A stretch of 64,000 bases of DNA from Microcaldota archaeon. GTDB lineage: Archaea > Micrarchaeota > Micrarchaeia > Micrarchaeales > Micrarchaeaceae. Positions 44,194 to 53,539 of the stretch are shown one piece after another (the stretch's first letter is position 1; the number at the start of each line of letters is the position of its first letter). A model generated the notes under the pieces. The model saw nothing but the letters and a program-made list of their open reading frames with translations. It was not told the DNA's origin and did not search any database. Where the stretch lies: the NCBI GenBank assembly GCA_021801355.1, contig JAJYYB010000010.1, positions 40,272 to 104,271 on the forward strand, in the 5' to 3' direction. The position numbers and the translations under genes are program-made.

Positions 44194-45186
44194 ATGTCAA
44201 GGATACTAGCGCTTGGCGGATGCGGCTTCATAGGCTCATATGTGGTCAGGAACCTTCTCTCGGAGGGGCACGAAGTCACGGCCGTAGACAATTTTTCAAA
44301 ATACGGGATGATAAAACACGATTTCTATTCTAACCCGCGATTCAAGCTCATTAGAGCCGATGCCAGGAAGATGACCAGCTCCCAATACAAGGACTATGAC
44401 CAGGTAATATGCTTTGCAGCGCTGATAGGCGGGATAAGCTACTTTCATAGGATACCGTACAGCATCGCCAAGGTCAACACCGACATCCTAACGAATTCGA
44501 TAGACTGCACGCTGAAAGGGTCTCCCGACGCCGTCTACTATTACCTTTCATCATCAATGGTTTATGAGAGGATGAAGAGGCCCGTGACTGAGGAGGATGC
44601 GCTAAACCAGCTTACGCCCATAACCAACTATGGCATGCAGAAGCTTTTTGGAGAATTCGTGGTCAGGGGTGCGAAGCAGGAAGTCGGGCTGAATTATGTC
44701 ATAGTTAGGCCTTTTAACGCTGTTGGTAGCGGCGAATTGCCCAAGGTGAAATCCAACGGCGAAGTTGATTTCGGCATGTCGCACGTGATACCTGATTTCA
44801 TATACAAGGCGCTCGTAAAGCAGTCGCCTTTTGAGATATTTGGGGACGGGAAGCAGGTTAGGACGTTCACCCATGCGAAGGACATAGCGGATGCTATGAG
44901 GCTTATGGTAAATAAGAACGTAAAGAACGATGACTTCAACATATGCGGCGACGCGACGCTGGACATAGGGCAGCTGGCAAGGCTCACATGGAAAAAGGTA
45001 AACGGGGATAAGATCATGCCAAAGATAAAATACGTACCCGCGCCGAAAGACGACGTCAGGTTCAGGGTAGGGGTTTCCAAGAAGGCGCACAGGCTGCTCG
45101 GATGGAAGCCCAAGTACGGTATAGATTACATCCTGGATGATACGTACGGCTTCATAAAAGAGAATTTTAAGAGCCTGAAGAGATAG
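44194..45186 (+). CDS. NDP-sugar epimerase (extended SDR)
   Basis: The 330-residue protein has ILALGGCGFIGSYVVRNL, SSSMVYERMK, NYGMQK as the catalytic Tyr-Lys (about 148-152) and VRPFNAVGSGELPK. It resembles GDP-mannose/UDP-sugar epimerases; the sugar is not determined. It is the one plus-strand gene within a run of minus-strand genes, and its stop abuts the convergent GT2 gene's stop. I chose the ATG at 44194 over a TTG at 44179. Confidence 0.85.
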   Translation: MSRILALGGCGFIGSYVVRNLLSEGHEVTAVDNFSKYGMIKHDFYSNPRFKLIRADARKMTSSQYKDYDQVICFAALIGGISYFHRIPYSIAKVNTDILTNSIDCTLKGSPDAVYYYLSSSMVYERMKRPVTEEDALNQLTPITNYGMQKLFGEFVVRGAKQEVGLNYVIVRPFNAVGSGELPKVKSNGEVDFGMSHVIPDFIYKALVKQSPFEIFGDGKQVRTFTHAKDIADAMRLMVNKNVKNDDFNICGDATLDIGQLARLTWKKVNGDKIMPKIKYVPAPKDDVRFRVGVSKKAHRLLGWKPKYGIDYILDDTYGFIKENFKSLKR

Positions 45187-45894
45187 CTAGCCAGGCCTAT
45201 GGGCCAAGGCGTAAATATACCACTTGAAGTATTTCGGCGCCCACCCGGCTAGGTTAAACCGTGATTTGCCCGATGTCCTATCCGTCCATACCGTGGGTAT
45301 CTCTGTTATCTTCATGCCAAAAGCATACGCCTTCACAGTTATTTCCGTTGCGAGCTCAAATCCTCCGGTGCTCTCTATCTTTATTTTTTTGAATATGCTC
45401 TTCCTGTACATCTTGAAATTGTTGGTTACGTCGTGCGTAGGTATCCCGGTCAGGTAATTTAGAGAAAGCCCTATAAAAACAGACATTGCCTTCTTGAAAC
45501 GCATCTTGGTTTTCTGGCCACCTCCTCTCATGTACCTCGAGCCGCATACTACGTCATAGCCGCCTTCTATGAGCCCGTACATCTTCGGTATGTCTGACGC
45601 CCTGTCCGATAGATCGGCCATCATTACAAGAACTGCATCGCCATCCGCTTTTTCAAGCCCGGTCTTTATAGCGTTAAGCGCCCCTCTGCCGTACGCATTC
45701 TTTATCAGCCTTATCCTGAATTTATAGGAGGCGACCAGCCTTTTCACGACCGGGATTGTGCTGTCGCCTTCAAAATCATAGACCACGTTGACATCCAGTT
45801 TAATTCCTTGTGCGCTCTCTTTGATACCGTCCAGTACGGCCTTTATTGCGCCGCCCTCGTTGTATACTGGCACGACTATTGAGAGATGTTTCAT
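45187..45894 (-). CDS. GT2 glycosyltransferase, dolichol-phosphate mannose synthase-like
   Basis: The 235-residue soluble GT-A enzyme has LSIVVPVYNEGGAIKAVLDG, NVVYDFEGDST, VLVMMADLSDRASDI as the metal site (about 85-99), CGSRYMRGG, and a C-terminal KITEIPTVWTDRTSGKSRFN. This is the pattern of DPM1-type enzymes, which load a sugar onto polyprenyl phosphate. The ATG overlaps the upstream dehydrogenase stop as ATGA. Confidence 0.85.
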   Translation of the reverse strand: MKHLSIVVPVYNEGGAIKAVLDGIKESAQGIKLDVNVVYDFEGDSTIPVVKRLVASYKFRIRLIKNAYGRGALNAIKTGLEKADGDAVLVMMADLSDRASDIPKMYGLIEGGYDVVCGSRYMRGGGQKTKMRFKKAMSVFIGLSLNYLTGIPTHDVTNNFKMYRKSIFKKIKIESTGGFELATEITVKAYAFGMKITEIPTVWTDRTSGKSRFNLAGWAPKYFKWYIYALAHRPG

Positions 45895-47123
45895 ACTGTG
45901 GCGCCTTTGCCGTAGAAGTTCCAAACGTCTATGACTTCCTTCTCCGAGCCTATCTTAAGGTTGGCGTACTCTTTGTGGGGCGTGGCGACTATTATTATGT
46001 CGGACCTGTCGACCAACTCCTGAGCGCCTATGAAACCGGGATCCTTTATGTAGACATCGGTGCAGTATATCTTGTTGGTCTCGAACTCAAGGAGCGTTTT
46101 TAGCTTGTATGATAGCGAGTCTCTTTTGTCATCCGAACCTGCTTTGAAGGCCATCCCGAGTATGCCTATCCTCTTCTTGTTCAGGTCGTGTTTTTCCTTC
46201 AGTTTCTTTATTATATAGAAAGGCAGGCCCTCGTTTATCAGCACTGCGGAATTACCGAGCGGGAACCCGTAATTGTTGAATGCGCTCAACTGGACTGTGT
46301 CCTTGAACAGGCAGGGCCCTGAAGCGAAACCGGCCTTGGGCATGTCCTTGGCGCGGGGATAGTTGTATGTAAGCGCATTGTATATCTTGTAAAAATCAAG
46401 GCCGGCATCGTTGCATATCATGAAGAACTGGTTGGCGACGCTGAACCTTATGTACCTCCATGCGTTGGTAAGCAGTTTTGCTACCTCCGCCTCGACCGGC
46501 TTCACCACGATCGCCTCCTTAGCTATGCAGCTGAACAGCTCCTTGGCCCTCCTTTCGGCATTCTCCGTAGTTCCTGACACTATCTGTGGCAGTTCATACA
46601 GCTCCTTCAGGGCATAGCCCTCGATTATCCTTTCGGGGCAGAAGGCCACCTCTATGTTCTTGCCCTTTTCCTTTAGCTTCTTGTAAAGCATCTCTGTGGT
46701 CCCGGGATAGACCGTGCTTCTTAGCACTATCAGCTGCCCGTCCTTGAAATACTTTATATACTGGTCAATGAACGTCATCATAGAATCAAACTCGGGGCTT
46801 AGGTGGCTGTCAGTCGGGGTCCCTATGACTATTATCAGGTTTTCGCTGTTGCTTATGTCATCGGTAGAGAGCGACGGGGTGAGCATGCCGCTTTCGAGCA
46901 CCTTCTGCAGCTTCTCTTCCGCCCCATCCTCCATGAATGGCATCTTGCCGCTCTTTATTGACTCTATCTTGTCCTTCGCTATATCGAAGGCGCATACCCT
47001 TTTGCCTGCGCCTGCAAAGGCTATTGATAGGGGAAGGCCGACATGGCCGAAGCCTCCCAAGACGCATACGTCAAATTTGTTATCCATAAAGTCCACCGAT
47101 TTTACAGCTTGTTTAGCATCCAT
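45891..47123 (-). CDS. UDP/GDP-sugar 6-dehydrogenase
   Basis: It oxidises C6 of a nucleotide sugar to a uronic acid. The 410-residue protein has VCVLGGFGHVGLPLSIAF for NAD (about 19-36), RSTVYPGTTEMLY, FCPERIIEG, and FASGPCLFKDTVQLSAF with the catalytic Cys (about 267). The motifs fit the WecC/UDP-ManNAc and UDP-glucose dehydrogenase group; which sugar is open. It lies between transaldolase and the DPM-like GT. Confidence 0.9.
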   Translation of the reverse strand: MDAKQAVKSVDFMDNKFDVCVLGGFGHVGLPLSIAFAGAGKRVCAFDIAKDKIESIKSGKMPFMEDGAEEKLQKVLESGMLTPSLSTDDISNSENLIIVIGTPTDSHLSPEFDSMMTFIDQYIKYFKDGQLIVLRSTVYPGTTEMLYKKLKEKGKNIEVAFCPERIIEGYALKELYELPQIVSGTTENAERRAKELFSCIAKEAIVVKPVEAEVAKLLTNAWRYIRFSVANQFFMICNDAGLDFYKIYNALTYNYPRAKDMPKAGFASGPCLFKDTVQLSAFNNYGFPLGNSAVLINEGLPFYIIKKLKEKHDLNKKRIGILGMAFKAGSDDKRDSLSYKLKTLLEFETNKIYCTDVYIKDPGFIGAQELVDRSDIIIVATPHKEYANLKIGSEKEVIDVWNFYGKGATV

Positions 47124-47195
47124 CCGGGATCAGATAATCGAGTAAGGCAAAAAGGTTTTCAATTGAATCATAATGTCTTGCGCATCTTGGACCTG

Positions 47196-47873
47196 TCACT
47201 TTGGCGGCTTGAAGATGTCACCGTACTTGGCTTCCACGCCCTTCCAGTCATCGAGGAACTTCTTTATGCCTATATCGGTAAGCGGGTGCATGAACATCTT
47301 GTCGAGCACGTCAGGAGGCAGCGTGGCTATGTCGGCTCCGAGCTTTGCCGCATCGATCACATGTATCGGGTGCCTCACGCTGGCCACCAGCACTTCCGTC
47401 TTAATAGAGTAGTTCCTGAATATCTGCACCACGTCCCTTATCAGGTCCATGCCGTCCATCCCGGCGTCATCGAGCCTGCCTATGAAAGGGCTTACGTATG
47501 TGGCACCTGCCTTAGCGGCTATGAGGGCCTGGGTCGCCGAGAACACCAGAGTTACGTTGACCTTTATGCCTTCCTGGGAAAGCGTATGAAGCGCATGCAT
47601 GCCATCCTTTGTCATCGGCAGCTTTACCACTGCGTTCGTGCCCATTTTCGCTATCTGCCTTGCCTCTTCCAGCATGTTCTCGTAGCCTGTTGCAACGACC
47701 TCTATGCTGACAGGACCAGGGACAAGTTTGAGTATTTTCTTGAGGTGGTCTATAGGGTGGTTAGCGCCCTCCTTCGCGAGGAGCGATGGATTTGTAGTCA
47801 CGCCATCGACTATCCCCATATCCACGAACTTCTCTATCATTGGTATGTTAGCGCTGTCTATAAAGAATTTCAT
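47196..47873 (-). CDS. tal: Transaldolase (TalB/FSA-like short type)
   Basis: The 225-residue protein starts [20 protein letters not shown] and has [27 protein letters not shown] with the Schiff-base Lys (about 86), and [19 protein letters not shown]. This is the short transaldolase/fructose-6-P aldolase family. It would make sedoheptulose-7-phosphate from fructose-6-P and erythrose-4-P, the substrate of GmhA. It overlaps the transketolase C subunit gene by 4 bases. Confidence 0.92.
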   Translation of the reverse strand: MKFFIDSANIPMIEKFVDMGIVDGVTTNPSLLAKEGANHPIDHLKKILKLVPGPVSIEVVATGYENMLEEARQIAKMGTNAVVKLPMTKDGMHALHTLSQEGIKVNVTLVFSATQALIAAKAGATYVSPFIGRLDDAGMDGMDLIRDVVQIFRNYSIKTEVLVASVRHPIHVIDAAKLGADIATLPPDVLDKMFMHPLTDIGIKKFLDDWKGVEAKYGDIFKPPK

Positions 47874-48802
47874 GGTTTCACCATCCCCTTTGCCTTTTCG
47901 AATATGCTTTGCTCAGATATGCCGTATTTGACCATCAGCTCCGCGTCCTGTCCGGATTCGCCGAACACGTCATGCACCCCGATCATTCCGATCAGCGTGG
48001 GACGCCTCCTTGACAACACCTCTGCAACTGCAGACCCCAGACCGCCCATTATGTTATGGTCTTCTGCAGTTATTATCCTGCCTGTGTTATTAGCAGCTTT
48101 TATTATGGTAGATTCGTCTATAGGCTTTATCGTGTGACAATCTATAACACTTGCGCTTATGCCCACGGTTTGCAATCGCTCTGCGGCCTTCAACGCCTCT
48201 GGAACCATTATCCCGCACGCTATTATCGAAATGTCCTTTCCATCCCGTAGGACGTTGGCCTTCCCTACCTTTATCTCCTCGTTAGAATACACGCTCATCG
48301 AATTAGGCCTTATGAGCCTGATATAGAATGGCCCTTTCGTGGTCACCGCCTCCTTTACGAGAGCCTTGGTAGAATACGCATCCGCTGGTGCCACCACTTT
48401 CATGTTAGGGAGTGCGCGCATTATTGCTATGTCCTCTATATCTTGATGGCTTCCGCCGTCTGGTCCTACCGAAATTCCAGTATGCGCGCCTATTATCTTA
48501 ACGTCCAGATTGCAGTACGCTATCGTGTTGCGTATCTGATCTATGGCCCTTTCCAGGAATACCATGTAGGTGCCGCAGACCACGGTCTTGCCGTAGAGCG
48601 CAAGACCTGAAGAAACGCCGACCATGTTCTGCTCTGCTATACCTACGTTGAAGAACCTCTCCGGGAACTTGTCGCCGAATAAGCCCGACTTTATCGACTC
48701 CGTTGTATCGGCGCCTACGACAACGAGATCAGACATCTGGGAGCCGAGCTCCTCGAGCTCCTTGCCGAAAGCCTCCCTGAGCGATTCTGATTTCTGCTCC
48801 AT
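47870..48802 (-). CDS. Transketolase, C-terminal subunit
   Basis: The 310-residue protein carries the pyrimidine-binding and C-terminal domains: [18 protein letters not shown] (catalytic Glu), [18 protein letters not shown], and [24 protein letters not shown] tail. Archaeal transketolases are often split in this way. It starts 1 base after the N-terminal subunit stop, so the two chains are made together. Confidence 0.93.
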   Translation of the reverse strand: MEQKSESLREAFGKELEELGSQMSDLVVVGADTTESIKSGLFGDKFPERFFNVGIAEQNMVGVSSGLALYGKTVVCGTYMVFLERAIDQIRNTIAYCNLDVKIIGAHTGISVGPDGGSHQDIEDIAIMRALPNMKVVAPADAYSTKALVKEAVTTKGPFYIRLIRPNSMSVYSNEEIKVGKANVLRDGKDISIIACGIMVPEALKAAERLQTVGISASVIDCHTIKPIDESTIIKAANNTGRIITAEDHNIMGGLGSAVAEVLSRRRPTLIGMIGVHDVFGESGQDAELMVKYGISEQSIFEKAKGMVKP

Positions 48803-48803
48803 T

Positions 48804-49667
48804 TCAAACACCGCCGGCCGAAGCCCTTACCTGCTTTATCGCGTTTTCCAGCATGTCACCGCTAGGCACGTTGCCGTGGTATTTCACCACGCCCTCCATG
48901 TAGTCCACGCCCTTGCCCTTCTTTGTCTGTGCCACTATTACGGTCGGCACGCCTTTTTGCAGGGCGGCCTTGTCCAGCGCGGCCAACAGCTCTTGAATGT
49001 TATGGCCGTCGACCTCGAGCACATTCCAGTTGAATGCCCTGAACTTGGCAGCTACGGAGTCTGTCGGCATTATCTGCATCGTTGTACCCTCCTGCTGCAG
49101 GCCGTTCCGGTCAACTATGGCAACAATGTTGTCAAGCTTGAACTTGACTGCGGCCATTGCCGCCTCCCAGACTTCGCCTTCGTCAAGTTCGCCATCTCCG
49201 GTGACCACGTATATGCGTATGGGTTTCTGGTCAAGCCTTGAGGCGAGAGCCATCCCTACGCCTTCTGAAAGCCCTATCCCTTCGGGCCCCCCTGGTATCT
49301 CGACGCCAGGCACCTTGTTCGGGTCCGGATGGCCTTGCAGCCTGCTCCCCATCTTTCTAAGCGTCATCAACTCAGCCTCAGGTATATACCCGCATTTTGA
49401 CAGCACCGAATAAAGTGCAGGCGCGGCATGCCCCTTGGAAAGCAGCAGCCTGTCCCTGTCAGGCCACTTCGGATTCTTGGGGTCGTGGCGCAATCTGCCG
49501 AAATAGATTGCTACAAGTATGTCTGTGCAGCTCAGTGAGCCGCCGGGATGACCGGATTTGGCCTCGCCCAGCATCCTTAGGATGTTCTCCCTTATCTGCG
49601 CCGCTACCGCCTGAAGCTCCTTGATGTCAACCTGCCTGTTTGGCTCCTTGAAATCTATCGCCTGCAT
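48804..49667 (-). CDS. Transketolase, N-terminal subunit
   Basis: The 287-residue protein has the thiamine-diphosphate site GDGELDEGEVWEAAMAAVK then NIVAIVDRNG (about 150-180), GHPGGSLSCTDILVAIYFG and LSKGHAAPALYSVL. I chose the ATG at 49667; an in-frame start 3 codons upstream exists. Together with the C subunit and transaldolase this gives a non-oxidative pentose-phosphate shunt, which many archaea lack. Confidence 0.94.
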   Translation of the reverse strand: MQAIDFKEPNRQVDIKELQAVAAQIRENILRMLGEAKSGHPGGSLSCTDILVAIYFGRLRHDPKNPKWPDRDRLLLSKGHAAPALYSVLSKCGYIPEAELMTLRKMGSRLQGHPDPNKVPGVEIPGGPEGIGLSEGVGMALASRLDQKPIRIYVVTGDGELDEGEVWEAAMAAVKFKLDNIVAIVDRNGLQQEGTTMQIMPTDSVAAKFRAFNWNVLEVDGHNIQELLAALDKAALQKGVPTVIVAQTKKGKGVDYMEGVVKYHGNVPSGDMLENAIKQVRASAGGV

Positions 49668-49672
49668 GAATA

Positions 49673-50353
49673 TCACTCGAGCTTTGAGATGCGCGTCTTG
49701 AGCGTATAGAACGCTATCTGCACGCCCAAGAAGGGCTTGAAATTAGATGTCTTCGGCTTTGAACCCACCCTATGTGCATAACTTATTGGTATCTGGCTGA
49801 AAGTCTGGTTGCGCTTGGCCAGGGCAGCCTCGAAGAACAGTGTACCTGCCTTATTGGAATCCGGCCTCACGTCCCTTATCAGATCGAAAGCATTCCTTTT
49901 CATCGCGAATGACCCGCTGAGCGCATCCCGCATCTTCTGGCCGTAGAGCAGGTTGAAAACGCCAGTCAAGAATGCGTTCCCAAGCCTGAGGTGAATGCCA
50001 AATACGGCTTTGTTGGCAGATCTGTCTCCGCTGGCAAATCCAGCAGTTCCGTTCTTGAGCAACCCGATCACCCTCTTAAAATCATCTACCGAGTAAGTCC
50101 CGTCAGGGTCTATTGTCGATATTATATCGCCATGCGCCTCCCTGAAGCCCTCCATGAGCGCTGCGGTATATCCCGATGACTTCTGTACTATTATCTTAGC
50201 GCCTGTTGAATAAAGGGGCTTGCGCGTCTCAGGGTCGCTTTTGTCAACCACGATGATCTCTGTGTCATTGCCTAACTTTTTGTATAGCTCCTCTATTATC
50301 ATTGGCGCGCTGGGCTCGTCCTTGGTCGGAACGATTACACTCAGTTCTACCAT
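49673..50353 (-). CDS. GT2 glycosyltransferase, polyprenyl-phosphate type
   Basis: The 226-residue protein has ELSVIVPTKDEPSAPMIIEE, SSGYTAALMEGFREAHGDII, STIDPDGTYSVDDFKRVI as metal site (about 78-95), and ASGDRSAN. It resembles DPM-like and WecG-adjacent GT2 enzymes without a membrane domain. It is the first gene of the transketolase-transaldolase-dehydrogenase-GT2 operon and diverges from apt. Confidence 0.85.
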   Translation of the reverse strand: MVELSVIVPTKDEPSAPMIIEELYKKLGNDTEIIVVDKSDPETRKPLYSTGAKIIVQKSSGYTAALMEGFREAHGDIISTIDPDGTYSVDDFKRVIGLLKNGTAGFASGDRSANKAVFGIHLRLGNAFLTGVFNLLYGQKMRDALSGSFAMKRNAFDLIRDVRPDSNKAGTLFFEAALAKRNQTFSQIPISYAHRVGSKPKTSNFKPFLGVQIAFYTLKTRISKLE

Positions 50354-50445
50354 TTATCTCAGCAGATTATTGAAGGTAAAAGTATTATATATTGCTATGA
50401 GATGTGTGGCCGGTTATTGCCGTCACAGTATCGGACACGCGTAAT

Positions 50446-50455
50446 AAAATATAAG
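50446..50455 (+). promoter_or_regulatory. TATA box of apt
   Basis: AAAATATAAG lies about 34 bases before the apt ATG, in the spacing used elsewhere in this window. Confidence 0.5.
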
Positions 50456-50484
50456 CCTTTCCACCAAATTATACGCGGGATTCG

Positions 50485-51009
50485 ATGGACTTGGAGCAGT
50501 CAATGAAGCATAGTATAAGGAACATACCGGATTACCCTAAAAAGGGCATAATATTCAGGGACATAACGCCTCTCCTCAAGGACAGCGCACTTTTTTCTGC
50601 ATGCATCGATGAACTTGCCAAGAAAATCAAGAAGCTGCATCCCGATTATATACTGGGCATCGAGGCGAGGGGCTTCATAGTTGGTTCTGCGGTTGCGTAT
50701 AAGCTTGGCATAGGCTTCGTTCCCGCAAGGAAGAAGGGGAAGCTGCCCTACGAGAAGGTATCGATAAGTTACGAGCTTGAGTACGGCCAGGAGACAATAG
50801 AGCTCCACAAGGACGCGATAGAGAAAAACTCGAGGGCGGTGGTTGTGGACGATCTCCTTGCTACTGGCGGGACTTCGCTGGCTACGATAAAGCTCGTGGA
50901 CCAGATAGGCGCCAAAGTGGTCGGGCTCGCCTATTTGGTGGAGCTAAAGGACCTTAATGGCAGGAGCAGGCTGCCGGTCGATGAGATAATCTCGCTTGCA
51001 AAATATTGA
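50485..51009 (+). CDS. apt: Adenine phosphoribosyltransferase
   Basis: It salvages adenine to AMP using PRPP. The 174-residue protein has IPDYPKKGIIFRDITPLLKD, YILGIEARGFIVGSAVAYKL, the flexible loop RKKGKLPYEKVS, and the PRPP motif AVVVDDLLATGGTSLA (about 113-128). It is cotranscribed with the next hydrolase gene, which starts 11 bases after the stop. Confidence 0.95.
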   Translation: MDLEQSMKHSIRNIPDYPKKGIIFRDITPLLKDSALFSACIDELAKKIKKLHPDYILGIEARGFIVGSAVAYKLGIGFVPARKKGKLPYEKVSISYELEYGQETIELHKDAIEKNSRAVVVDDLLATGGTSLATIKLVDQIGAKVVGLAYLVELKDLNGRSRLPVDEIISLAKY

Positions 51010-51020
51010 GTGGTTGGTCT

Positions 51021-52202
51021 ATGTCAGCGCTTATAAACGAGCTTGAAGGAAACGGCTGGACGGTTCCTGACTTCAAGAACAGCAACCTCGCTATATCAAA
51101 ACAGCTCGCAAATTCCGACAAAGGCCGCCTGATAGGCCAAAGGAGGAAGAAACTTTTCATGATCATAGACGGTATGGGCTATGGCCTGGCGAATGAGATG
51201 CTGGGCGAGGCAGGCATGGCACGCAGGTATTCCGACTGGTTGAACATCAGGGAACTTACTTCGATTTTTCCTTCCACCACTGGAAACGTGCTCTCGAGCA
51301 TATACAGCGGTTTGCCGACAGCCAGGCACGGGGTAGTGGGCACGAAGGTCCCTTTCAAGGAGGCCGGCATGGTGGTGAACGTCCTTGGCTTCAGTGCTGC
51401 GCTAGGAAAGGACTTGAAGCTATGGCGCATAGACCCGAAGACATTCTATCCTAAACCTAAAATGATAAACGGCCTGAAGAAAAGGGGCGTATTCAGATCT
51501 CTGCTCAATGAGGGGATACTTGGCACAGGCCTCTCCACCTCGGTATTCGAGAATTCTGATGTAATGCCATTTGCAACATTTGACGACATGTTTATCTCGA
51601 TAAATGATTTGGCGGAAAAAGGTACTCGCTACATATTTGCTTACTACGACGTAATCGATCATATGCAGCACCTCTACGGCCCTGATGCGAGGCAGCCGAG
51701 GGAGGCGCTGCACAGCTTATTCGCATCGATGAAAAGGATACTGAAACCAAGTATCATAGATGACGATTACGATGTCATAATAACATCTGATCATGGGCAA
51801 ACCGAAATCCCTGAGAAGAACAATATCGAGATAAAGAGCGACAGCAGGCTCCTTGATTTCCTGGATGCCCCGCCGTGGGGCGAGGGGCGCTCCCTATTCG
51901 TGCACGTGGCAGCAGGGAAGGAGAACGCATTCGAGGACTATTTTGACAGTAAGCTCGGCAAGCGCGCTATTCTCGTAGATTCCGACGAAGCCATCAGCTC
52001 CGGATTGTTCGGCGGGGCGAAAGTGGACGATAGCTTGAGATACAGGTTCGGGACGCACATCATATTGCCGAAAGACCATTTCGCGATGCCGTACAAGTAC
52101 CCGAGCATTAACACGCGCACTCCGGATAAGTTCCCGATGGTGGGGAGCCATGGGGGCCTCACAAAGGAAGAGATGGGCGTACCGCTGCTCACCAATTTTT
52201 GA
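51021..52202 (+). CDS. Alkaline-phosphatase-superfamily phosphodiesterase/nucleotide pyrophosphatase
   Basis: The 393-residue protein has the metal site of the family: LFMIIDGMGYGLANEML, the nucleophile region SIFPSTTGNVLSSIYSG, FAYYDVIDHMQHLYG, IITSDHGQTEI and a late VGSHGGLTKEEM. No signal peptide is visible, so it is cytoplasmic, unlike many relatives. Its place after apt suggests a nucleotide substrate, but this is inference. An upstream TTG at 51006 would add 5 residues. Confidence 0.85.
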   Translation: MSALINELEGNGWTVPDFKNSNLAISKQLANSDKGRLIGQRRKKLFMIIDGMGYGLANEMLGEAGMARRYSDWLNIRELTSIFPSTTGNVLSSIYSGLPTARHGVVGTKVPFKEAGMVVNVLGFSAALGKDLKLWRIDPKTFYPKPKMINGLKKRGVFRSLLNEGILGTGLSTSVFENSDVMPFATFDDMFISINDLAEKGTRYIFAYYDVIDHMQHLYGPDARQPREALHSLFASMKRILKPSIIDDDYDVIITSDHGQTEIPEKNNIEIKSDSRLLDFLDAPPWGEGRSLFVHVAAGKENAFEDYFDSKLGKRAILVDSDEAISSGLFGGAKVDDSLRYRFGTHIILPKDHFAMPYKYPSINTRTPDKFPMVGSHGGLTKEEMGVPLLTNF

Positions 52203-52242
52203 TTTGGACTGGGCTTTTCCAGCATGCCGAGGCGTACAACTC

Positions 52243-52256
52243 ATATAAATATTTTT
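52243..52256 (+). promoter_or_regulatory. TATA box for scpA-scpB
   Basis: ATATAAATATTTTT lies about 100 bases before the scpA ATG, so the mRNA should have a leader of roughly 70-75 bases. The leader holds a 7-codon ATG frame (MHMACTR, stop 8 bases before the scpA ATG), whose use is unknown. Confidence 0.5.
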
Positions 52257-52347
52257 GCATCAGATTAGCATATAGGCGATTAGTAGAAGTTGGTTCGGGC
52301 GAGCCGACGGACTTTGGCATGCATATGGCCTGCACAAGGTAGACGAC

Positions 52348-53082
52348 ATGGCGACCACGGTTAACGAAGTTGTGTATACTGCACAGTCACTGGACTTGGA
52401 GAGGCTGGTCCAGAACGCGACTTGGAGGGAACTTCTAGTGGAGCTTGTCAGGACAAGCCAGATAGACCCGTGGAATGTGGACATAGCCAGGATAGTGGAC
52501 GGCTATATGACTGCGATCAAGGCCATGCAGGTGATGGACCTTTACATACCTGCGAACATAATACTCGCAGCCTCTATACTCCTTAGGATGAAGAGCGAGA
52601 CCGTAGGCCTGCTAAGCATAGACGAACAGCAGGAGGAACAGGCGGAGGGCGAACAACAGACCAGGATAGCTCCGGAAGTCACGCCGCTAAGCCCGAGAGT
52701 TAGGATGCAGCCAGGCAGGAAGATAACGCTAGAGGAGCTACTGGATGCGCTCGATGATGCGATGAAGGTCGAGGAGCACAGGGAGCGCATCATAGAGATG
52801 GAGAATACCCCGGTGCCTCTGCTTGTCAAGATTGACGACATAGATGAGAAGCTTGACGCTACGCTATCGTTGGTAAAGGGCAACATAGACTCTTCCGGCA
52901 TGGTAACGTTCGCCTCTTTGGCCAACAAGTTCAATTACGCTGAAAGCATGCTGCTGGACCTTTTCGTGCCTCTGCTCTTCCTAGCGCACAGGGGCAACAT
53001 AGTGCTATTCCAGGAGGACTTCTTCAAAGAGATATTCATCAAGCTTGGGACTGATTTGGATGCCGGAGCAGGAGAAGCTTGA
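52348..53082 (+). CDS. scpA: Segregation and condensation protein A (kleisin ScpA)
   Basis: It bridges the SMC heads of the chromosome condensing complex. The 244-residue protein has the N-terminal kleisin segment SQIDPWNVDIARIVDGYM (about 32-49), YIPANIILAASILLRMKSE, an acidic Gln/Glu-rich linker, and a C-terminal winged-helix part. No smc gene is in the window. scpB overlaps its 3' end. Confidence 0.9.
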   Translation: MATTVNEVVYTAQSLDLERLVQNATWRELLVELVRTSQIDPWNVDIARIVDGYMTAIKAMQVMDLYIPANIILAASILLRMKSETVGLLSIDEQQEEQAEGEQQTRIAPEVTPLSPRVRMQPGRKITLEELLDALDDAMKVEEHRERIIEMENTPVPLLVKIDDIDEKLDATLSLVKGNIDSSGMVTFASLANKFNYAESMLLDLFVPLLFLAHRGNIVLFQEDFFKEIFIKLGTDLDAGAGEA

Positions 53083-53539
53083 CTACAAGAAGATAGCCGA
53101 GGCTGCGCTCTTCGCCTCAGGCAGGGCCATGGACACCGAAGAGCTTGCCAGGATAATAGGCATAGGCTCTATAGGCTCGATGGATGGCATAATGGAGTCG
53201 CTCATGAAGGACTACAGCGCCAGGGATAGTGCCATAGAGGTGCAGAAGCTCGGGAGCAAGTATGTCATGGGAGTGAAGGAGCCGTACGCTGCAAAGGTCA
53301 ACGGCCTTGCAGGCGCGCCCGATATAACTAAGGGAGGGCTCAGGATACTCGCTTATATAAGCAAGAACGAGCCGGTCATGCAGAGCGCAGTGGTAAGGGC
53401 TTTCGGCTCGTCCACCTATGTTTACATGAAAGAGCTTACGGAGAAGGAATTCGTGAGCACAACCCGCGTAGGGCGCACAAAGAGGATAGAGACGACGCAG
53501 AAGTTCAAGGAGTACTTCAACCTTCAGAGCGGTCAGTAA
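53060..53539 (+). CDS. scpB: Segregation and condensation protein B (ScpB)
   Basis: The 159-residue protein, from the ATG at 53060, has two winged-helix regions: KIAEAALFASGRAMDTEELA and later GGLRILAYISKNEPVMQSAV with VRAFGSSTYVYMKELTEKEF. This is the ScpB fold, here slightly shorter than bacterial forms. It overlaps scpA by 23 bases, the usual pairing. The stop lies 7 bases inside the convergent cobalamin gene's end. Confidence 0.88.
   Translation: MPEQEKLDYKKIAEAALFASGRAMDTEELARIIGIGSIGSMDGIMESLMKDYSARDSAIEVQKLGSKYVMGVKEPYAAKVNGLAGAPDITKGGLRILAYISKNEPVMQSAVVRAFGSSTYVYMKELTEKEFVSTTRVGRTKRIETTQKFKEYFNLQSGQ

Noticed and set aside
47043..48137. Long plus-strand frame of 364 residues opposite the dehydrogenase, transaldolase and transketolase genes
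   Set aside because: Three well-recognised minus-strand genes fill the same DNA, and the plus frame shows no motif.
52318..52341. 7-codon upstream frame before scpA as a leader peptide
   Set aside because: Too short and without any attenuation-like structure; mentioned only in the promoter entry.
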